Positions 16,177 to 22,741 of a stretch of DNA of 27,877 bases are shown here, piece after piece (position 1 is the first letter of the stretch; every line of letters starts with the position of its first letter). Where the stretch lies: assembly GCA_002451165.1 (NCBI GenBank), contig DKBH01000020.1, positions 1 to 27,877 on the forward strand, written 5' to 3'. Source of the stretch: Nitrospiraceae bacterium UBA6905 (lineage in GTDB: Bacteria > Nitrospirota > Thermodesulfovibrionia > Thermodesulfovibrionales > UBA6898). The notes beneath the pieces were generated by a model, which did no database searches, was not told where the DNA came from, and saw only the letters and a program-made list of their open reading frames with translations. The position numbers were made by a program, and so were the translations under genes.

Positions 16177-17238
16177 ATGCTTGATAAGCTGAAGATGATC
16201 GAGGAAAAGTACGAGGGCTTGAACAGGCTTCTCAGCGATCCCCGGGTCCTGGCGACACCCACGGACTTCCAAAAGTATTCCCGTGAACATGCGGAACTGC
16301 AGCCGATCGTCGAAAAGATCGCGGCCTACCGCAAACTCCTCGATGACTTCGAGAATACAGAGGAGCTCTTAAGCAGCGGTGACGCAGAGATCAAGGAGCT
16401 TGCCAAGACGGAGCTGGAGGATCTGAAAAAAAGGCGGCCGCCACTGGAAGAAGAGCTTAAGGTCATGCTGCTGCCGACTGATCCCCGAGATGCCAAGAGT
16501 GTCATTCTGGAGATACGCGCGGGGACGGGCGGAGAAGAGGCTGCGCTCTTTGGCGCCAACCTCCTCAGGATGTATACGAAGTATGCGGAGTCAAAGAGGT
16601 GGAAGGTCGAGGTCATCAGCATGAATGCCACCGGTATCGGCGGCATCAAGGAAGTCGTTGCATCCATAGAAGGGAAGGGCGCCTATAGCAGACTCAAGTA
16701 TGAAAGTGGCGTGCACCGGGTCCAGCGGGTGCCGACCACGGAAGCGTCTGGCAGGATACATACCTCGGCCGCGACGGTTGCGGTGCTTCCCGAAGCAGAG
16801 GAGGTCGACATCAAGATCGATCAGAAGGACCTCAGGATCGATACCTTTTGCTCTTCCGGAGCCGGCGGGCAGAGCGTGAATACGACCTATTCGGCGGTTC
16901 GGATCGTGCATATTCCGACTGGGGTGGTTGTCCAGTGCCAGGATGAACGCTCCCAGACAAAAAATAAGGATAAGGCCATGAAGGTCTTGCGCGCCCGTCT
17001 CTATGACATGGAGCTTGAGGAAAAGGAAAAGGAACGGGCAGAGACACGAAAGTCCCAGGTAGGGACCGGTGACAGGTCTGAGCGCATCAGGACATACAAC
17101 TTTCCCCAGAACCGCGTCACAGACCACAGGACGGGATTTACCCTGCATAAGCTTGAACAGGTGCTCGAAGGCAGCCTCGACGAGATGATAGATAACCTTA
17201 CCACACATTTCAACGCTGTCCGGCTCAAAGAGCTTTAA
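16177..17238 (+). CDS. prfA: Peptide chain release factor 1
   Basis: RF1 (353 aa) ends translation at UAA and UAG. The GGQ that enters the peptidyl-transferase centre is at 230-232 (SSGAGGQSVNTTYS). The stop-codon tripeptide at 186-188 is PTT, within RVPTTEASGRIHTSA; E. coli RF1 has PAT there, so the PxT pattern is kept and RF2-type SPF is absent. The acidic helical domain 1 is complete. There is no clear Shine-Dalgarno before the ATG. The 3' neighbour prmC encodes the methylase of the GGQ glutamine, a classic pairing. Confidence 0.98.
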   Translation: MLDKLKMIEEKYEGLNRLLSDPRVLATPTDFQKYSREHAELQPIVEKIAAYRKLLDDFENTEELLSSGDAEIKELAKTELEDLKKRRPPLEEELKVMLLPTDPRDAKSVILEIRAGTGGEEAALFGANLLRMYTKYAESKRWKVEVISMNATGIGGIKEVVASIEGKGAYSRLKYESGVHRVQRVPTTEASGRIHTSAATVAVLPEAEEVDIKIDQKDLRIDTFCSSGAGGQSVNTTYSAVRIVHIPTGVVVQCQDERSQTKNKDKAMKVLRARLYDMELEEKEKERAETRKSQVGTGDRSERIRTYNFPQNRVTDHRTGFTLHKLEQVLEGSLDEMIDNLTTHFNAVRLKEL

Positions 17239-17242
17239 GATA

Positions 17243-17258
17243 CCGTTAGCGATAACGG
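17243..17258 (+). other. GNRA-capped hairpin after prfA
   Basis: CCGTTA (17243-17248), loop GCGA, and TAACGG (17253-17258) form a tight hairpin 4 nt after the prfA stop. No T-tract follows. It could be a pause, a processing site or a 3'-end protector. The remaining gap to prmC (to 17447) shows no convincing promoter. Confidence 0.4.
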
Positions 17259-17447
17259 AGGCTGGCTACCGCGCACACTCCATGAATTGACGATATCTTT
17301 GAGTGGCATGACTTGTACTTCTCTTCAGCGCTGTTCGAATCATAATGCCCTCGGTGAATTGGTATCAAGGGATTTTGATTCCGCGGCGGCACCATGGTGT
17401 TTTATCGGCCCGCAGCCTCCTTTCCGTGCTGCCGAGTTTCTCATAAT

Positions 17448-18347
17448 ATGAGACTTCTTGATTTGCTAAGAAAAGCAACAGAATCCCTGGAAGCCGCTGG
17501 CATTGAAGATGCCCTGCCGGATGCTGAGATGTTAGTCTTCCATGCGGTTGGGATGGACCGGCTTGAGGCGTATGTAAGTAATCCGGAGGTGAAAAGCCCT
17601 GATGCTGCAAGAGCGACGAGGCTTATCCGGAGAAGAGCACATGGTGAGCCTGTCCAATATGTCATCGGACATATCGAGTTCCTCGGCCTTACCATTAACG
17701 TCGGCAAGGGTGTGCTTATTCCCCGTCCCGAGACGGAACTGCTGGTGGAAGAAGCGATAAGAACCGCCAGGAACATGAAGGCGGGGATCCGGCCCCGCGC
17801 CTTCCGCGACCCGCTCTCTATACTTGACCTCTGCACCGGCAGCGGGTGCATCGCCCTTGCTCTTGCAAAGGAAATTCCCGAGGCCGAGGTCTATGGATCA
17901 GACGTGTCAAAGGAAGCACTTCCCTATGCCCGGAAGAATGCCAAGATCAACGGCATAGCGAATGCAAGATTTCTGCAGGGTTCGCTCTTTGAGCCGTTTA
18001 GGGGCAGGAAGTTCGACATCATCACTGCTAATCCGCCCTACGTCAGAAGAGATGAGCTTGACAGCCTGCAGCGTGAGATCCGGGACTGGGAGCCCCTCAG
18101 TGCAATTGACGGGGGTGAGGACGGCATGGACTACTACTGCCAAATTCTGTCCTCTGCCGGAGAATACCTCAACCCTGACGGATGTATTTTTCTCGAACTC
18201 GGATACGACCAGGCAGGAGCTGTACAGAAGCTCGCTCAGGAACAGGGTTTTGAAGATGCAGCAGTTATCAATGACTATGCCGGAATCGGAAGAATTCTGA
18301 AGGCGAGAAAAACGAGGCGCCCTTTAGAATACATACCCGTGATGTAA
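17448..18347 (+). CDS. prmC: Release factor glutamine methyltransferase
   Basis: PrmC (299 aa) methylates the glutamine of the GGQ motif in RF1 and RF2 with S-adenosylmethionine. The N-terminal helical domain (LLDLLRKATESLEAAGIEDA) contacts the release factor. IPRPETELLV (91-100), the SAM-binding ILDLCTGSG (125-133), an acidic loop SDVS (151-154) and the catalytic NPPY (195-198) are all present. I begin at the ATG at 17448, where the typical N-terminus starts; an upstream ATG at 17394 adds 18 unrelated residues. The ribosome site is weak for both. It lies 209 nt from prfA. Confidence 0.96.
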   Translation: MRLLDLLRKATESLEAAGIEDALPDAEMLVFHAVGMDRLEAYVSNPEVKSPDAARATRLIRRRAHGEPVQYVIGHIEFLGLTINVGKGVLIPRPETELLVEEAIRTARNMKAGIRPRAFRDPLSILDLCTGSGCIALALAKEIPEAEVYGSDVSKEALPYARKNAKINGIANARFLQGSLFEPFRGRKFDIITANPPYVRRDELDSLQREIRDWEPLSAIDGGEDGMDYYCQILSSAGEYLNPDGCIFLELGYDQAGAVQKLAQEQGFEDAAVINDYAGIGRILKARKTRRPLEYIPVM

Positions 18348-18572
18348 TGGGGCGGCTGGCATAGAGCGTATGGTGTTCAACAGAAATGGAAGGAGGATAC
18401 GAATCTGTTCCTTCCCCAATTCGACATGCCTCAGTACGCATTGTCAGTGAAGATTATGAGAAGAAATATGCCGTGCGACTTTATGTATTGCAGCTCTCGC
18501 AATCTGCTTCCCCTGATGAGAGGCTTAACTGCTTCTCATCAGGGGCATGAGTTCACAGCTTCAATCTCTGCG
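18348..18572. other. Intergenic stretch after prmC
   Basis: The prmC and secreted-protein genes converge on this stretch. Apart from the hairpin at 18510-18545, I see no gene or promoter. A short reading frame crossing 18426-18698 is antisense to the secreted-protein gene and has no ribosome site. Confidence 0.5.
18510..18545. repeat. Long perfect hairpin between convergent genes
   Basis: CCCCTGATGAGA (18510-18521) is the exact complement of 18534-18545. Three inner pairs (one G-U) extend the stem to 15 bp with a 6-nt loop TTAACT. It lies between prmC (+) and the secreted-protein gene (-). No T-tract is present on either side. It may serve as a bidirectional 3'-end structure. Confidence 0.6.
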
Positions 18573-19067
18573 TTACCGATATTTTATTTTCGCGCCATAG
18601 AACACCTGCCCCTCACTAAGGCAAAGGCCGAGAGCGATGTTCTGGCCCTTCGTTATATTTTTTTCTACCAAAGGCACCTCAATACCTTGCACTACTGATG
18701 TGCCGGTCGTAACAATATCACTGCCGTATTTGGTCGTAGTTCCATCAACAGGGTTCAGCCCAATAAGATCAAACGATGGATGTGATCCAATGCCTTCATC
18801 CGTGAGATAAAGAATTAGTTTTTTTATTTGCGTGGCTGTACTCGGTATCTTCACAGCAGCGACAAGGCAAGGATTAGAAGTGCTACCCGTGAGCGTCCCA
18901 TTAGCGACATTTTTGGCGTAGGAGAATTGAGCGTTATTGCCATCCGTCGTGAATTCGGCTACGGAGATCTTAACAGCGCCGGCATTGGCTATTCCGATCA
19001 TCCCGAACATCACTATTGCCAAGGAACAACTCAAGAGAATCGGTAGTGCTACTCTTCTTTTGACCAT
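18573..19067 (-). CDS. Secreted hypothetical protein
   Basis: I do not recognise a family. The start at 19067 is chosen for the GGAGG seven nt upstream. The 164-aa product has a clear signal peptide: KRR at 3-5, a hydrophobic core to about residue 26 and a likely cut after ANA (29). The mature protein is Thr/Gly/Val-rich and probably beta-stranded, with two cysteines (C67, C149) that could form a disulfide, and it ends in KIKYR. It has no transmembrane anchor or sorting signal. It stands alone in an AT-richer accessory block after prmC, which fits a recently gained or lineage-specific gene. Confidence 0.75.
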   Translation of the reverse strand: MVKRRVALPILLSCSLAIVMFGMIGIANAGAVKISVAEFTTDGNNAQFSYAKNVANGTLTGSTSNPCLVAAVKIPSTATQIKKLILYLTDEGIGSHPSFDLIGLNPVDGTTTKYGSDIVTTGTSVVQGIEVPLVEKNITKGQNIALGLCLSEGQVFYGAKIKYR

Positions 19068-19171
19068 CGTCTTTCCTCCATACATTACGCGGTTTGTACT
19101 CGACCTGCTGAGACATTAGGGCATATCCCAGCGTCTATAATCAAAAGCGGGACTCAACTAAAGCAATAATA

Positions 19172-19308
19172 AAGTGGTGTTTGCTCATTTCCAGTTCTCA
19201 GCGGTTTGAACATCTCGAAACATGCAGCATGAGACTTTTACATCTGTACTTTACGTCTTGCGATCTAAAAACATTTCTGCTGAGTCGAGAAGAGCAAGAC
19301 CACCACTT
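19172..19308. repeat. Large imperfect inverted repeat
   Basis: AAGTGGTGTTTGCTC (19172-19186) is matched by GAGCAAGACCACCACTT (19292-19308) with a 2-nt bulge and one mismatch. Further in, CTCAGC and GCTGAG extend the fold. The loop region shows no protein. It could be a small structured RNA, a decayed recombination site or a MITE relic; no target duplication is visible. Confidence 0.5.
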
Positions 19309-19406
19309 AGTGAGCCTGTCTTGATTAGAAATTACTCCTATCCTGGATGCCTGTCAATAATGATTTTTGCTATGCATGTTTCAGGATGAATGTTACAATG
19401 GTTGCC

Positions 19407-19440
19407 ATGAAGGGACTGGGAGGCAATCTTTCTTCCTGAA
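19407..19440 (+). repeat. Direct repeat copy A
   Basis: This 34-bp stretch matches 19808-19841 at 28 of 34 positions, with CTGGGAGGCAAT identical in both. It can form a GGAGG/CTTCC hairpin. The two copies flank the small membrane-protein gene. Confidence 0.65.
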
Positions 19441-19539
19441 CTCTTGCGTAGGAAGACCTGACTGAATGGTGAAGACTTCTTTTGGTAATCGATACTGGCG
19501 ATACGACAAACCGGAAGTACTTATAATCACTGTCCAGTA

Positions 19540-19800
19540 ATGAAAAAGCATTTAATAAAACATTCGCTGTTGTGGTTTTGGGGTATATTTTTCGGTGTCG
19601 GTCTTGGGCTAATGACTGGCTTGATTATAATAGTGATTTTGCGCGTCATGCTGTTTGCTCTAACCGGCTGGAGTGACAGTGGACCTGAATGGGTTGTTTG
19701 GCTTTCCATTCCAATTTCACTACTGATTTTGAGTATTACAACATTTATGTCTATGCGGTGGTCTATAAATGGGATACGAGAATATATACGGCGACAGTAA
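19540..19800 (+). CDS. Small two-helix membrane protein, unknown function
   Basis: This 86-aa protein matches no family I know. It has a basic N-terminus (MKKHLIKH), a hydrophobic stretch at about 10-41 with Gly-rich GVGLGLMTGL, a short polar loop (SDSGPEW), a second helix at about 51-70 and a basic tail (REYIRRQ). It is thus likely an inner-membrane protein with both ends in the cytoplasm. No Shine-Dalgarno is seen. A TATAAT at 19522-19527 could start a message about 6 nt before the ATG. It lies between two copies of a 34-bp direct repeat, suggesting that it moved or was duplicated as a unit. Codon use is AT-richer than that of its housekeeping neighbours. Confidence 0.55.
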   Translation: MKKHLIKHSLLWFWGIFFGVGLGLMTGLIIIVILRVMLFALTGWSDSGPEWVVWLSIPISLLILSITTFMSMRWSINGIREYIRRQ

Positions 19801-19807
19801 TTCTAAG

Positions 19808-19841
19808 ATGACGGGGCTGGGAGGCAATAGTGCTTCCTGGA
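19808..19841 (+). repeat. Direct repeat copy B
   Basis: This is the second copy of the 34-bp repeat, 401 bp from copy A and 7 nt after the stop of the small membrane-protein gene. GGAGGC and GCTTCC in it can pair around AATAGT. Confidence 0.65.
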
Positions 19842-19986
19842 GTCCGCAGCAGTGGGAAACAACAGGCAACTCTTTGTTACTCCGTATAATCACTATATTT
19901 AAAAAAGCAAGCATATAGTGTAAATTATCTTTATGGGAGGGCTGAATATAAGCCCGCAAATATTTTCGATACGGTCTGTTCTACTG

Positions 19987-20037
19987 ACTAATATGCTTTC
20001 TTGTTATATTAGTCCGCGGACTAATACCGGACTAATA
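19987..20037. promoter_or_regulatory. Palindrome within an ACTAATA motif array
   Basis: A perfect 20-bp palindrome at 20007-20026 has half-site GGACTAATA. The half-site recurs at 20029-20037. ACTAATA starts at 19987, 20020 and 20031 in direct orientation, and its complement TATTAGT lies at 20007. The direct copies are 33 and 11 bp apart, about whole helical turns. This looks like a cooperative repressor or recombinase site, 35 nt before the cassette ORF. Confidence 0.55.
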
Positions 20038-20054
20038 AACTACATAATAACTGG

Positions 20055-20398
20055 TTGGGCGGAATAGTGCGATGAAACCGAAGCGACTCCTCTTCCTTGC
20101 TGGCGGTCTCTTGATTTGTTATGCGGGGTCGTATCTTGCTTTCAGAGCTACTCACACTGAGGTTTGGTGTCGAGATGACAAGAGTTACGTCATCTTCCCG
20201 GGCCGGGTCTCTTACTATACGTTTCGCCCACTAAGCTATCTCGACGCCCGACTGACCGGCATGAGATTCCACATCGGACCACACCAATGACCAACAGAGC
20301 GCCCAACAAAATTACTGGAGCGAACCACGGGCAGCGATGAACGGTTGTTCTGAATGCGAAGCCGTCTTGTCGCTGCCCGTGGTCGCTCAGTTCTGTCG
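20055..20398 (+). mobile_element. Solitary integron gene cassette
   Basis: The unit runs from the cleavage point in GTTGGGC (20054-20060, fitting GTTRRRY) to that in GTTAGAC (20398-20404), 344 bp. It has the standard order of short 5' leader, one ORF (20072-20290) and attC 10 nt after the stop. No integrase gene or second attC is visible. The 5' box is not preceded by a recognisable attC, so this is either an insertion at a secondary site or the remnant of a larger array. Confidence 0.8.
20072..20290 (+). CDS. Cassette-borne small membrane-anchored protein
   Basis: This 72-aa protein is the sole ORF of the integron cassette. KPKR at 2-5 and one hydrophobic helix (6-24, LLFLAGGLLICYAGSYLAF) suggest an N-terminal anchor. 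The following domain has HTEVWCRDDKSYVIFPGR and ends YYTFRPLSYLDARLTGMRFHIGPHQ, a pattern I associate with hypothetical proteins carried on integron cassettes. Its function is unknown. Only GGA at 20061-20063 precedes the ATG as a possible ribosome site. No internal promoter is evident, although the ACTAATA array lies just upstream of the insertion point. Confidence 0.75.
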   Translation: MKPKRLLFLAGGLLICYAGSYLAFRATHTEVWCRDDKSYVIFPGRVSYYTFRPLSYLDARLTGMRFHIGPHQ

Positions 20399-20404
20399 TT
20401 AGAC
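20301..20404 (+). repeat. attC recombination site
   Basis: The R'' box GCCCAAC (20301-20307) and R' box GTTAGAC (20398-20404) fit RYYYAAC and GTTRRRY. Between them are two 7-nt central spacers (20308-20314 and 20391-20397) and long complementary arms (20315-20337 and 20370-20390). The left arm carries two extra unpaired bases (one G in CTGGAGCG, one A in CGAACC). The terminal loop of about 32 nt folds further (ACGG/CCGT). These are the defining traits of integron attC sites. Confidence 0.92.
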
Positions 20405-20469
20405 CTTCATTCCGGTATTCATCACTTTTCGCAGACCATCAATTTTGAAACCTTGTAGGTGTTAGTCAC

Positions 20470-20494
20470 AATCTGCATTTACGCAGATTTCTCT
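20470..20494 (+). terminator. Possible weak terminator after the cassette
   Basis: AATCTGC (20470-20476) and GCAGATT (20483-20489) form a perfect 7-bp stem around ATTTAC, followed by TCTCT. It would act on plus-strand transcription leaving the cassette. Confidence 0.4.
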
Positions 20495-20625
20495 GCAACC
20501 CCTAGAGGGTCGGATTCTCATACCTATTGGCTCGGATGTCTGTGTTCTTGTGCGAGGTTCAGCTGGAACGGCACACCGGACAGACTGCTGCTTCTCAGGA
20601 AAAAATAGAGTCATATGCAAGAAAT

Positions 20626-22185
20626 CTATGCAATGATGCCGGTGCGCTCGGACTCCCTGCCACGGTTATAGTAATGGAGCGCGAGCAGCAGAAGGGACGC
20701 AATGAAGTAGGCAAGCGCGTATGCCTTGGCTGCCCCAATGCCGAACTTGTTCTGCACGCCCGCCGGTGTCAGAATATACGCATGAATAACACCGAAGAAT
20801 GACAAAACAGCGGCAGTTGCTGTCCATAGCGCAGCTTTGAAGAATTGTCTCTCCACCACAAACACCATCATTGCGGACAGAATCATGCACGTGAGCATGA
20901 AACCCTGACTCAGGGAGATGATGCCATATACGTAGAGGTCGCTACCAAATTTCGGTGCTACTTGATACAAGGTGGCTCCCGTTTTGCGCAGGGTCGCTTC
21001 TATAAGCAGTAGTGCCCACGCTGCGAGTGCCGGCATGAGCCCGATCGCAACCGCCACACTGTGCTTCTTGGGCACTTCCTGGAATGCCTGGGCCGTAATA
21101 ATGAGCCCGACCCAGAGCAGAATGCCTATCATCGCTTCTATCGGCACGATCCTAAGCACCAGGGTAATGCCTCCAATCAGGCAGAGCACGGTGATTACAG
21201 CGCCGTTCAATGCTGAGTAAGCCCACCGAGCCCCCATGGCCTTCCAACCGGGGTGACCAATGTAAATCGTGGTAGGAAAGGGATTTCCGAGGCACGCTGC
21301 CACTATCGATCCGAGCCCGTTGATCAGAAGGGACGACCGTGTATCGTACCGATCGCCGGCTGCTTCCGCACTTTCAAGGTTCTGAAGTGAGCCGACCACG
21401 TTGAACAGCGCCATGGGGAATATAACGGAGAAATACTTCCATCCCTGCCCGTTCGCCAGAAAAGCGAACATGTCGGAGAAGGTGGTTTGCGGAAGGTGAA
21501 TGGCAAATTGGTACGACTCCTGAAGCGGCTGAAAATACAGATATCCTGACCATCTGAGAATCCATCCCATGGCCACGCCCAGTGCCACAGCGACGAACCC
21601 TCCCGGAAGTCCCAACGGCAATTTGATCTGTCCCCCATATACAATAATGACTAACAATGCAGGAACAACAGCTATTGCCGGCATAGCAAAGATCTGGAAC
21701 ACGAAACCCATGGATATGAAGGTGATAGCAATGCCGGCCAGCGACGACAGCAGCGCAGCCCGTGGTGTATGCCTGCGGAGCCAGTCGCCCACAAAAGCCC
21801 CCACACACTCCAGTAGAGCACTGGCGATACATGCGAACAGTCCGGCCTGCCACGCAAGGTTCGGATCTTTCGTTTCGAAATAAACGGGGGCCATGATCAG
21901 GAAAACGTAGGCAATGAGGCTGACGGTATTGATGCCGTATGGCAAGGCAGTGACATCCGTCCGGCCCGTCCTGACGGTCAGCTTTCTTGCCTGCCATGCG
22001 TAGTACGCGTTACCAAATAGGATCGAGAGTGCCGCTCCGGGAAGAATCTTTCCGAGAACGGTGTCCGTTGGCATGCCGCACACGTTGCCGCACAGGACCG
22101 CAATTAACATCAACTGCAAAAGATTGTCGACGAACAGGCCGAAAAAGCCGTCGATGTCTCCGCGAACAAGCGCCCCGACTTTCAT
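20626..22185 (-). CDS. NCS2-like (xanthine/uracil-type) permease
   Basis: This 519-aa protein is almost wholly hydrophobic, with about 12 membrane segments. It resembles the nucleobase-cation symporter-2 / AzgA-like superfamily: the N-terminal RGDIDGFFGLFVDNLLQLMLI, ALPYGINTVSLIAY, and GNPFPTTIYIGHPGWKAMGARWAYS in the middle. It would import a nucleobase or similar small anion across the inner membrane. The substrate cannot be read from sequence; it is divergent from characterised uracil, xanthine and adenine carriers. The start is the ATG at 22185; a TTG two codons upstream is possible. It has its own promoter and borders the integron cassette. No purine-salvage gene is adjacent. Confidence 0.82.
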   Translation of the reverse strand: MKVGALVRGDIDGFFGLFVDNLLQLMLIAVLCGNVCGMPTDTVLGKILPGAALSILFGNAYYAWQARKLTVRTGRTDVTALPYGINTVSLIAYVFLIMAPVYFETKDPNLAWQAGLFACIASALLECVGAFVGDWLRRHTPRAALLSSLAGIAITFISMGFVFQIFAMPAIAVVPALLVIIVYGGQIKLPLGLPGGFVAVALGVAMGWILRWSGYLYFQPLQESYQFAIHLPQTTFSDMFAFLANGQGWKYFSVIFPMALFNVVGSLQNLESAEAAGDRYDTRSSLLINGLGSIVAACLGNPFPTTIYIGHPGWKAMGARWAYSALNGAVITVLCLIGGITLVLRIVPIEAMIGILLWVGLIITAQAFQEVPKKHSVAVAIGLMPALAAWALLLIEATLRKTGATLYQVAPKFGSDLYVYGIISLSQGFMLTCMILSAMMVFVVERQFFKAALWTATAAVLSFFGVIHAYILTPAGVQNKFGIGAAKAYALAYFIASLLLLALHYYNRGRESERTGIIA

Positions 22186-22236
22186 AAACAACGTCTCACT
22201 TTTGACTGTAACCAGATCAAATTGTTAAATGGCGTC

Positions 22237-22273
22237 CTGATAATATCAGATTGTTTCATGGTCGTCAATTCAA
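22237..22273 (-). promoter_or_regulatory. Permease promoter with a palindromic operator over the -10
   Basis: On the minus strand TTGACG (22268-22263) and TATTAT (22245-22240) are 17 bp apart, a good sigma70 promoter. The palindrome CTGATA-A-TATCAG (22237-22249) covers the -10, so a dimeric repressor bound there would block transcription. The start would be near 22233. Confidence 0.65.
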
Positions 22274-22529
22274 GAAACATAGTAAATTATTCAGCAAGTA
22301 GTTACTCTGGAAATTCAAGTTCTTGATTATTATCCTGCTAGCGCATGTTTGGAACATTTAATGCGTACATGTTATACACACATGACAACTGCAGGTATCA
22401 GGCACAGAAAGTAACACAGCTGTTCGCTTATCCCCGGCAACCGTTCAACCATTCGTCCCGGTACTTGCATAGCCATGGTCTCAACAGCATGCAGAGCGAG
22501 GATGCAACTCTGCCATGCAAATACGCGCG

Positions 22530-22551
22530 GACAACAAACGCGTGCGTTGTC
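22530..22551. promoter_or_regulatory. Palindrome upstream of the aminotransferase promoter
   Basis: GACAAC (22530-22535) and GTTGTC (22546-22551) flank a central ACGCGT, forming a near-perfect 22-bp dyad. It lies 63 bp before the -35, in reach of an activator. Confidence 0.35.
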
Positions 22552-22614
22552 TCGTATCCTGGTGATCCCGCCGATATGTTTCATGCACGTAAATCTGCAT
22601 TCCGTTGCAAAGCT

Positions 22615-22642
22615 TTGACAGCCTTTCCCTTCGTGATATACT
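22615..22642 (+). promoter_or_regulatory. Strong promoter of the aminotransferase gene
   Basis: A perfect TTGACA (22615-22620), a 16-bp spacer and TATACT (22637-22642) with a TGA extension make this the best promoter in the window. The start near 22649 leaves a leader of about 93 nt with no recognised riboswitch. Confidence 0.75.
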
Positions 22643-22741
22643 TTTACCTATAAGCTTCCTGATCCTATCTTCGCGGATAATGACTGAGCAGTGAGCAGAG
22701 GGCTATAGGCGTTCCCGTGGAAATTTATCTGAGGCGACGCT

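Larger units (their letters stand above)
19068..19539. other. Gene-poor, repeat-bearing stretch
   Basis: I find no convincing gene in these 472 bases. They hold a large imperfect inverted repeat (19172-19308) and the first copy of a 34-bp direct repeat (19407-19440). A TATAAT at 19522-19527 without a good -35 lies 12 nt before the next ATG. Confidence 0.5.
22186..22741. other. Divergent intergenic region
   Basis: This 556-bp stretch separates the permease (-) and aminotransferase (+). It holds one promoter for each and two palindromes (22237-22249 and 22530-22551). Short reading frames of 70-102 codons in it lack ribosome sites and look random. No RNA gene or riboswitch is recognised. Confidence 0.5.

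Noticed and set aside
17367..17395. tRNA 3'-end-like sequence (TTTGATTCC ... GGCACCA) between prfA and prmC
   Set aside because: The T stem does not pair and no acceptor or anticodon arm is found upstream; at best a relic.
18426..18698. 90-codon plus-strand reading frame
   Set aside because: Antisense to the secreted-protein gene, crosses the hairpin, no ribosome site, no protein-like pattern.
19933..20067. 44-codon frame crossing the cassette boundary
   Set aside because: It runs through the ACTAATA array and has no recognisable protein features.
20527..20802. 91-codon plus-strand frame starting with TTG
   Set aside because: Overlaps the 3' end of the permease gene on the other strand; no ribosome site.
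22224..22230. GTTAAAT as a second integron R' box
   Set aside because: No partner RYYYAAC or complementary arms upstream; seven-base matches of this kind arise by chance.
22345..22653. 102-codon frame and an opposing 70-codon frame upstream of the aminotransferase
   Set aside because: Both lack ribosome sites and realistic composition; the region contains promoter elements instead.
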